From contig OZ022587.1 in assembly GCA_963669155.1 (NCBI GenBank), positions 2,311,808-2,375,807 on the forward strand: a stretch of DNA of 64,000 bases. Direction: 5' to 3'. This document shows positions 25,001 through 34,000 of the stretch, piece after piece. Below the pieces are notes generated by a model. It did no database searches. It was not told where the DNA came from and was given only the letters and a program-made list of their open reading frames with translations. The position numbers and the translations under genes are program-made. Within the stretch, counting starts at the first letter, position 1; every line of letters starts with the position of its first letter. The stretch comes from Arbacia lixula (Eukaryota > Echinodermata > Echinoidea > Arbacioida > Arbaciidae).

Positions 25001-28000
25001 ACACTGATTGTTTCTATTTGAGTGATGTACTACATGAAATGCTGTGAAGCAGTATAACGTAATTAACATGATTAACTTCAACATGTAACATGATAAACTA
25101 TGCTTAAATTTTGTCCCATTTTGAAGGAGAACCTGCTGAAAAAACGGAGAAGATCAGGTAAATACACGGAATCATATTTAGACCTTTAAAGAAACCTTAT
25201 TCAGAAATCTTTTGTCCTTAACCAGCAAGATAATTACAACCAATTGATTGACATATTTTGACTCAATAATGCTTAATAACCACAATAGCATACTAGTGGA
25301 ATTTATGTACTTCCATCATTTTTTGTTCAGATATCAAGAGTGGAATCGAAGTAGAGTTTGCTCGATTATTACAAGTGACTTCCTGGTTCAACGAGGTGTC
25401 ATTCATCTTCGTGTATTATTAGTCTGCATTGCAGAGTTCGTTGTAATGATTCGATTTTACTTGAATATGAAATCCTGTTCTATATCAACAATTCATTGCA
25501 GAGGACGAGACACGGCGCAGGAGGGAAATGACACTCAAGCTTATGAGATGGTTCAAAGTACAGGAAATGGTGAGAGCCTATTTATATCCCGCTGCGATGA
25601 CTAGGCTCTTTGCTTCTGGTCAGGAACCTTCATCCTGGAATAAGGTCTTTTACCACACCGCGATGCCCTTCTGCTCTGATCAATGTATTCAAAATTAAAC
25701 TCATAGGCCTTTGTATCTAGACGCCGCCATCGAAGGCTTATGTCACCGGCCATTCTCGTCTACATTTCTCTTAGCCTATCTTTCATTTTTCTTCTGCTTT
25801 TGTGTTCACTCACGTCCGGCCTCTCTTTTATCTCTATTTTTCATTTTCACTTTCTACCATTCTTCCTTTTCTGTCTTTCGAGGTTGACATTTTTGTGATG
25901 TCGGGATTTCGCGCCACGTGGTACAAATGGGAAAGTATAACTTCTGGAAATTTCATCTCTTTAATCTTTAATCGAAATTACATTTTTGGACATACCTCCC
26001 GAATAAAGACGGTATATCCACACCAAACGCGCAGTGGCGATTTCGTACAACGTACTGTTCAATGCGCGTTGAGTAGAAAGTTATCCGATTAGTAGAAAGT
26101 CTACATGGGAAAACGGATTTTGGAACTATCATAGCTACTTCGTTTAGAAATCTAACATCTTTCAAGCTATGATGCAAAAAATCTACTTCAATCAAAATTA
26201 GATCGATATTATATATTCATAAATTCAAGGACTAAAATTCAATCGAAATATATAGAAAAGTGAAAATTAAAGACTTACTTTCCGCCGATCACACGTTTAT
26301 CGCAGACATTTTTAATCTGCTCGAGTATGACATAGAACTGACCAATGAGATTGTTCGACGGGTTGTTGGCTATGAATATTTAAATCGTCAATCGGTACAA
26401 CGAAAAAAAATAGCACACGGCATTCGAGCGGGAAAAAATGTGCGCATGCGTTAAATTACTTATTCATATATGCATTAGTATTAGCGTTTTCATATTCAAA
26501 ATGGCGACGCGCATCGATCGCCATCCAGTGTACAGGTGTAATGTTCAGTCTCTAGATAGTGCGTTCAGAGGAGCCAGATGCAATCTCAGCGGATCCAATG
26601 TCCTACAGAGACTGATTTTTTCGGTCTAGCTTTGGCCCTGAAAAAACTCTGCAGATAAAAGGTAAATTATTTCCGACATCTGTTGGGATTTTTTCCTAGA
26701 ATAGTTTTAGAGACTTAGCCCTAGATCTATTATGTCATCTTGATTAAGACACGAGTTTAGATTGTGACTGTACTATTAGTGACTGTCTTTTGAAGCATGA
26801 TTGTGTAATGTTGTGACAGCTTAGACCAGCTTAGTTAGCCAGGTTCGTTACAACGGTCCCGATATGATTTAAATTTAAATCTAAATCTAAATTAGGTCTA
26901 ACCAAAGTTAGATCGAGGTCTAACTTAGTTTTAGACCTTTCATTTCTAGCCATCTAACATTCAGGTCTATCATAAGTCTACTACTGAAAGCTCCACCCTG
27001 TGTATGACCGGACTTGATTTAACCCAGTTCGTCATGAGTCCAGTCGATACACAGGTCCAAGCTCTCGGTGTAGAAGTAGACCTAGCTGTAACTGTTACTA
27101 ATGTCTAGAAATAGAAGGTGGATAAGTTAGACCTAGATCTAATTTGCTTACATCTAACTTAGATCTAGATCTACATGGACTGTTATTATTATTAGTGTCA
27201 GACATCATTTTAATGTGAGGTTTAACCTGACTAGGTCACTGCAACCACAGCTCAGCTGACAGTCATAACATTACGATCACAGTCACAATCTAACTCGTTT
27301 CTTGATCCAGATATGATAAATGTAGGACTACGTCTTTAAAACTATTCTAGGCCAAGGAAAAGCAGATGTCGGAAATAACTCACTTTTTATCAGAGTTTTT
27401 TTTTTTTCATTGTCAAAGCAACAAGCAGCTCCCCACCCCCCCCCCCCCCCCCTTGATATGTAGAAAGTGAATGCAGTAAATGCATGCAAAATTAACACTG
27501 ACTTTAATAGACTTCATCACAAACTGTGTTAAATTAAACATTTCAATCTTGCCAGCATTAGCTTTAGATTTCTCACTCATTTTAGATTCTTTGAACTTTA
27601 TATTTACATAGCATTTATAAAGAGCATTTTCTTCCCATTCCCAACATAAAAAAAAGAAAAAAATCATGAAATAAATTGTAATGTCTTGTAAAACACTAGC
27701 TGTGTAGATAGGCCTACTGCGTTATTCCTTGGGGAAAGGTGGCATTTCCTAGGACATCACCCAAAGTATCTACATTTAACTCATACGCTTGCTAGAAATA
27801 GGCACCTATATAGACTACAATTTGACAATAAAGCAATAATATGAAATATAATACTTTCGAGCGGCTTAATCAAAAACACTAAATGCTCAATATCTCAACT
27901 TGTGCAAAATGTAGATACTGCATTTTCCCTTTGGAGGGGGGGGGGGGGGGGCAGAGGGCGCCTTACGCTGCATAGTCAATACGTAGCTGTTTGGGCTATC

Positions 28001-31000
28001 TCTACGTGGAGATAAAACATCTCCATGCATGCTTTTTACAAAAGGACTGTTGATCTTTTGCTTATATAACTTCTTCTTAGCACAGAAAATGAATGTATGG
28101 TATTTAGAACAAAGGCACCGCCATTTTCAAATATTTCGAACAATTTAAACGAGATCTCATTATGATGGTTGATATCCTTAGCATAGTACCATGAATGAGT
28201 TAGAGACCTTGAACTCCACCTCCCTAAGGAAAACAATGATAATGATATGTATATTTTGTTTAAGGAAAAGAAAAAAACAGATTTTCAAGCAGCCATATAA
28301 TATCGTTTAATCCTACACAGTAATCACATGTTTCGATAAAGAACATGTTTCTTAGAGCTTCCTTCTGATAATCGTTTGTCTCGCAATATAAGGTAAACGG
28401 AATCGAAAAGGTCACGACGTTTCGTGCGCCGCTGCAACACTTCGTCAGGTGTGATACAAAATTGTATTAAGTAGGGGTTTAAATACCCTAAGGTCAGTGT
28501 GCACAGCGCACTAACTGAACTCTGTTCATAAATGATCCAATACTAATAGCCGGCGTATCCGGGTACTTGACCAACAAGCGACTGTTGATGCGCCTCGCAT
28601 TGACCGGCGGTAATAAGTACTGCGAAGGACAAAAGTGACAAAGCCAACGGCCGGTAGTTACGGGCGACCAACAAGTCCAAGGGTCGCTAATAGGTGCAGA
28701 TTGTTGGGCGGTAACAAAAGCTGGCTTCAGACTACCAACGGGCTACTACCGCGTATCGAAAGGCGGTCGAGTGTCATGGCGGCGTACCGTACAAATAAAA
28801 AAATCGGGGATATCGATCCCGTTGTCTCTATTGAAATTGTTGGGATTGAGACGGATATTAATGGCTTCCGTGTGTACTTCCGCTGTTATTGGGAGATGCA
28901 CTGAACCCCATCCCAGTCCGGTTGGTGATGGATATCCCATGCATGTTCGGCTACTGCTGAGCTGTCAGTCCGGCGGAGCCTGACATCCCTCTTAAGCTCA
29001 GAGATTCTTTCAGATATCGGTCGGGCAGTTTCACCGATGTACGAACGGTCACACCCTTTGCAAGGGATGTTGTACTACTTAGGCCTACTACAATTTTGTA
29101 TGACACCTGACAAAGTTTTGCAGCGGCGCACGAAACGTCGTGATCTTTTCGATTCCGTTTACCTTACATTGCGAGACAAACGATTATCAGTAGCCATTTA
29201 TCCGCAATGAGTAACATATTTAGCAACATTTTTTTTTAGTTTGACTATTTCGAAATTTACAAAGGAAGTTCCTTACAACATATGAGATATAATTAAAGAC
29301 AATGACATTGTTCTATGGCGGTTGAATATCCGAAATAAATTATGTTTTGTTAATTTAAACGAAGTATTCGTGGGATAGAAGAAGAAAATACGTCACTAAA
29401 CGCTTTGCTTTCGTGACATTACAACCTCGTTAAGTGTTATTAAATGCATTGTTTGTGTAGAGCTGTTATATCGCACTGAATCCACCTTATTCAGCAGCAG
29501 CATACACGTCACTCAATCTGGCAAAGCAGAGCGAAGTCTCACCAGCTGCGGAAGATGTGTTGTTCTTCTCGCGACTCGGCTCCATCGGACGCGGGGACTT
29601 CGGGGCGATGTGGACGGGAGCAATCCGCTCAAAGCAGGGGCAGCTGCCTGTGGCTATTAGAAGCGTTCCAGGTATGTATGCAAATTTGTTTGTGCTCTTA
29701 GATTTACTGAAGCTTTACATGTTGTAAATAACTCTTTTTGTGTGTGTGCCGTGTGAAGGTTTGTTTATATATATAATTGTATCCTTGTGAAAGAAAAAGC
29801 TGCTTCAGCTTGAAATAGTTGTTTTTTGTTTCTTGTCTTGTTACAGATCACGTGACCAAGTCAACCAATATTGACCAATCATCGAAGATCCTGTCAAAGC
29901 TCCCGAGTCATCCCCATGTTGTCACATGCATCGGTTACTGCGTAGGAAAAGGTATTGGGAGTATTTACCTTGTACATAATTTGTACTTAATGTTTGATGG
30001 ATGAGGTCGAATCTGATGTTATCGGAGCCAGTATTTTGATACAAATGAGAGCATAATAAACCAACAGACGCGCTGATCGATACCAGTGAGGAGGGAGTTT
30101 AATCGCCTTTTTACAGAAATTCTGTATAAGTCGTACAAGTAATGGTGGTGGTGGTGGTGGTGGTGGTGCTATGGTGGTGGTAATATTGGTAAAGCTGGTA
30201 GTTGCACATGTGGTGGCGGCGGTGTTGGAGTTAGAATGATTGAAGTACTGGTGATTCAGGTGGTGATACCATGGTAGATGTGGTCATGGTGGTAGTTGCA
30301 ATGCTAAAGGTAGCAGTGGTAGATGAGGTGATGGTAGGGAAAATGGGAGTGGCAGGGGTGACAATGATTATCAAGCTAATGGTAACAGTTTTGTATATAA
30401 ACACAACAAAAAAGTAAGTCCCCCCCCCCCCCCCCCCCCCAGCAAAATAGCATAACCTTTTTTATCGAAGCGGTTTCGGGCAAAATAATTTGGCGAGATT
30501 GTTCCTAAACTTATTGACTAACTTATGTGTGAAAATTACATTAATCCCATTAGTCATGCATGAGTGGGAAAATTTTTAAAGCAAAATGCCACTTTTCAAA
30601 ATTCACGAGGGATTTGGGGATTCTGTCATATGAATTTGTGATGAATTTCATTTCTGGTACATAATTTATGTCCTTTAATTGCTTATCATCCATCTCTCTA
30701 TGCACTAACACCTATCCCTACACTTAACCCATCGTTCTGGTTGAGTGAGCACCGTTTAACAAATACTCATTCCTCTTGAGTTTGAAACTTTTAAAAACCC
30801 TTTACTTTGGTGAAAAACAGAACTCTGGATATTTTGACAAACATGATACATGACCTGTTATGTAAACATAAGAAATCATTTTCGTGTCATGGTTGAGTGA
30901 AAACACTTTAAAAATCGCACAAGAAATGCCAAAATGTATTTTTAAAACGGCATTGACAATTACCCTTGTGACTTTTGAAAAGTGACATTTTTGTCTTTAA

Positions 31001-34000
31001 AATTTGCCCACTCATGCATGACTAATTGGATTAATGTGATTTTCACACAGAAGTTAGTCAATAATGTAAGGAACAATCTTGGTAAATGATTTTGCCCCAG
31101 ACTTCTTCTATAAAAATGTATGCTATTTTGCTTAGAGGGGGGATTACTTTCTTTGTTGTGCTTATATACAAATTAGTCATGGACATTTTGGTGATGGCTC
31201 CTAGGCGTATTGTGTATTGATGCTATACGTGGTTTCTCTGTTACTTCGTATTACTTGCAGCCAGCCTCCTGTATGAGTTGATACCAGGGGGTCTCTCCTC
31301 ACCCATCTCCAGACCAGTGGGGGGCAATCCGCACCCACCTACAGCAACCTCAAACCTACCACAGTGAATCTCGAAGAATCCAACTTACTCAAGTTTGCAT
31401 GGCAGGTCGCGAAAGGCATGGACTTCTTGGCTTCTAGAAGGGTCAATAAGCCTACTTCCATTTTCGGGCCAGAGAAGAATATATCACTTGTAAAAATACT
31501 CAAAGGCCTTTAATTAGGCTTTATTCATTATGTTGCACTTTGTATCAATACTATAATCGCCAACACAACCTTTTTAAGTATTATTTTTCTATGTACATTT
31601 ACAACATTAACAGTAACAGTGATGATAACTTTTGTTCTCCATGAATGCCTTTACGTTTTTCATTATGTATCTGCATTAATGTGTGAGTGTGTGTTTCACA
31701 ATTTTGAATAAAATTTACTGTAACATTTGTGTACAATTTGAAGCGTTATCTGTTTTGATTTGACAATAAATCTATTGCATTTAAAGGCCACTAATTTCGT
31801 AGAACACGGACAACGGAGTATAAATCTATTCTCTGGCGATTTTTCTTCATGTTTTTTTTTTCTAATGATTTCACTCATTTCAGGTTTCATTATTATGACA
31901 TGTTATATTTTGATAATAAATTGATTTCATCAGATCATACACGGTACACTGTGTGCACATAACGTGCTGATGACTGAGAACAAGCAGTGCAAGATTTCGG
32001 ATTATGGCGTGGCTTCTGTCTATGGCATAAACATTGTGAGCAGTAAAAATCTTCTTTTCTTAGTTGTGAAATAATAATTAAGAAAGGTAGTACATCCTAT
32101 GCCGCGATGCATATTCTTTGTTGTATATGATATTATTTACATGTGTGTTTATTACTACAATCCAATGTAGGTTGAATTGATATGAACACTTGCACGCCTA
32201 TTTATATAGGTTAATGTTGAAGGCGAAAGAGGAGGAAGGAGGAATCCCCATTTGTAAAGTCACTTTGTGATGAGCGTGTGTCCTCTATGCAGACTGCAAT
32301 GCTTATAGCACATTTAAACTTGATGGTATTCAAAATCATCTAAACATGATAAATACGGATTCAAAGAGCAATGGCTTATTAAATATGTTGTGCATTTTTG
32401 TACGGATGTTTCATTTTGTCGGTGAGATACAGTTTGCCGCCTGATTGTATGAAATTCAAGTTGCAATATCTTCAAATTATGTTCGAACACCGCAGAGATA
32501 CATTTAGGTGCTCTGTCGTAACCGACAGATCACCTCTTAATTTCGTTAGAATTTTCTTTTATTATTTCTTTATCTTTATTTATACCCCCCACTTTTTTGT
32601 GTCATCAATATCTCAACAATGCATGTGTCATGTTTTATCAATTTTTCTCTAGAACCAATCATATTTAGCCTATGAAAATTGACATGCATGAAGTTAAGAA
32701 TAATACGACTAATGTCAATGAATAAAAACACGCGCGTACGCGTACGTTAGTGCAAAAACGCGCGCGCAAAATTTTAAAATGCTCCAAATCAGCTAGAAAT
32801 TATTTTGCATATGTTTCAGGCCATTTCAAGCATTTCAAAAAATTTCCGGGCGCTCGTTTACGCGTTTTTTCGTGCGTAACGCGAACGGAAAGACAAAATT
32901 CCGGTTTTTTTACTAGTTTCATGTTTCTGACACTACATAATTCACATCATGCAATTTCCATGCATTAACAAGGTCTTGCGGGTGCGGCAAAGTTCAAAGT
33001 CCGCGCATCAATACGTTTTTGTGTGCAAATATTACAAAAAACATGACTGTCTTCAATCGGCCATAGCTCTTCAGAATGGCCGATGACCCCATTTTTTTAT
33101 ATTTGGAAAGAGTATGAAATGTAGATGTGATTTCATGTGTCATTTCACCGATAAGTACATTGTGACGTCATCATATTGCCATATGAATCGAAAAAATGAA
33201 CTTTCCAATTATGACGTCATGAACTTTTTTACCCGATTTTACATATCTCAGTAATCCTTGGTCAATTTTCTCCCAAATTTCGGTAAGTTGTGCCTAAGAC
33301 ATTGCTCTATGGCAGAGTTGCCTTAATTTTTCATTTTGATTACGTCTTTAAGGTGTAAAGATGATTTTAGGTATTAATGTCAAAATCGTACGTTTGCACG
33401 TGTAATGTCAATGGGAGGGTTATTTATTTGAAATCATGAAATATTAGGAGCTGTATTTTTTTTTCATTAGATACCGGGATCATGGCAAAATTTCAGCTTG
33501 AATATCGATTTCTAAATGGGTAAGGCGATGTTTTAAGAACGTGAGGCTCCCGGTTCGAATCCTGGTGTGGGTAGGGTCAGTTTTTCATTCCTTTTGCAAT
33601 GTTTATTTTGCGGCCTTCTTCTGTTCTATCCCTCACATTGTCATTTTCTTTGAAATTTTCTTTCTCATTTTTTCTTCTCGCCCCATTATCTTAAATGACT
33701 ATTAATTACACGTTGTTAGCACATACATGTGCCCATTTAGGCAAGTCTCTTTCGTGTGTGCTGCCTTTGATTTCTAATGAAATGATGATGTCACCATGGA
33801 AGGTTCATGGTGTCACCGTGCATTTACCATCCAATGACTGTGTAAAAATTTGCCATACAGACCACCTTACACTTGTCCACAAGTATGTCTCGTTGTTTCT
33901 TGTTATTAATTTCCAAACAGAAACCTACTCGATGGTCTTCCCCCGAAACTATGACGAACAGCGCATGCTCAGTTAAAGGCGATATCTGGTCGTATGGTAT

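Larger units (their letters stand above)
28365..29190 (-). mobile_element. Penelope-like retroelement fragment (GIY-YIG) with inverted terminal repeats
   Basis: Ends of about 105 bp are inverted copies (CTGATAATCGTTTGTCTCGC at the left; its complement ends at 29190). On the minus strand, about 29075-28890 encodes CDRSYIGETARPISERISEL and then KRDVRLRRTDSSAVAEHAWD, the GIY-YIG endonuclease end typical of Penelope-like elements. After a frame break RLNPNNFNRDNGIDIPDFF follows, also typical. The reverse transcriptase is missing. It lies in the intron before the kinase exons of copy B, in antisense orientation. Confidence 0.82.

Noticed and set aside
25502-25569. ITIM/ITSM motifs in the juxtamembrane region
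   Set aside because: QAYEMV and AAYTSL lack the required residue two positions (or Thr two positions) before the tyrosine.
33515-33580. A functional tRNA gene
   Set aside because: Only the T-arm/B-box is convincing; the A box, anticodon arm and acceptor stem do not form.
33873-33920. An upstream extension of exon 14 that would restore a longer activation loop (frame reads ISKQ before KPTRW)
   Set aside because: The resemblance comes from the acceptor sequence itself; the rest is hydrophobic intron translation and no alternative acceptor is present.
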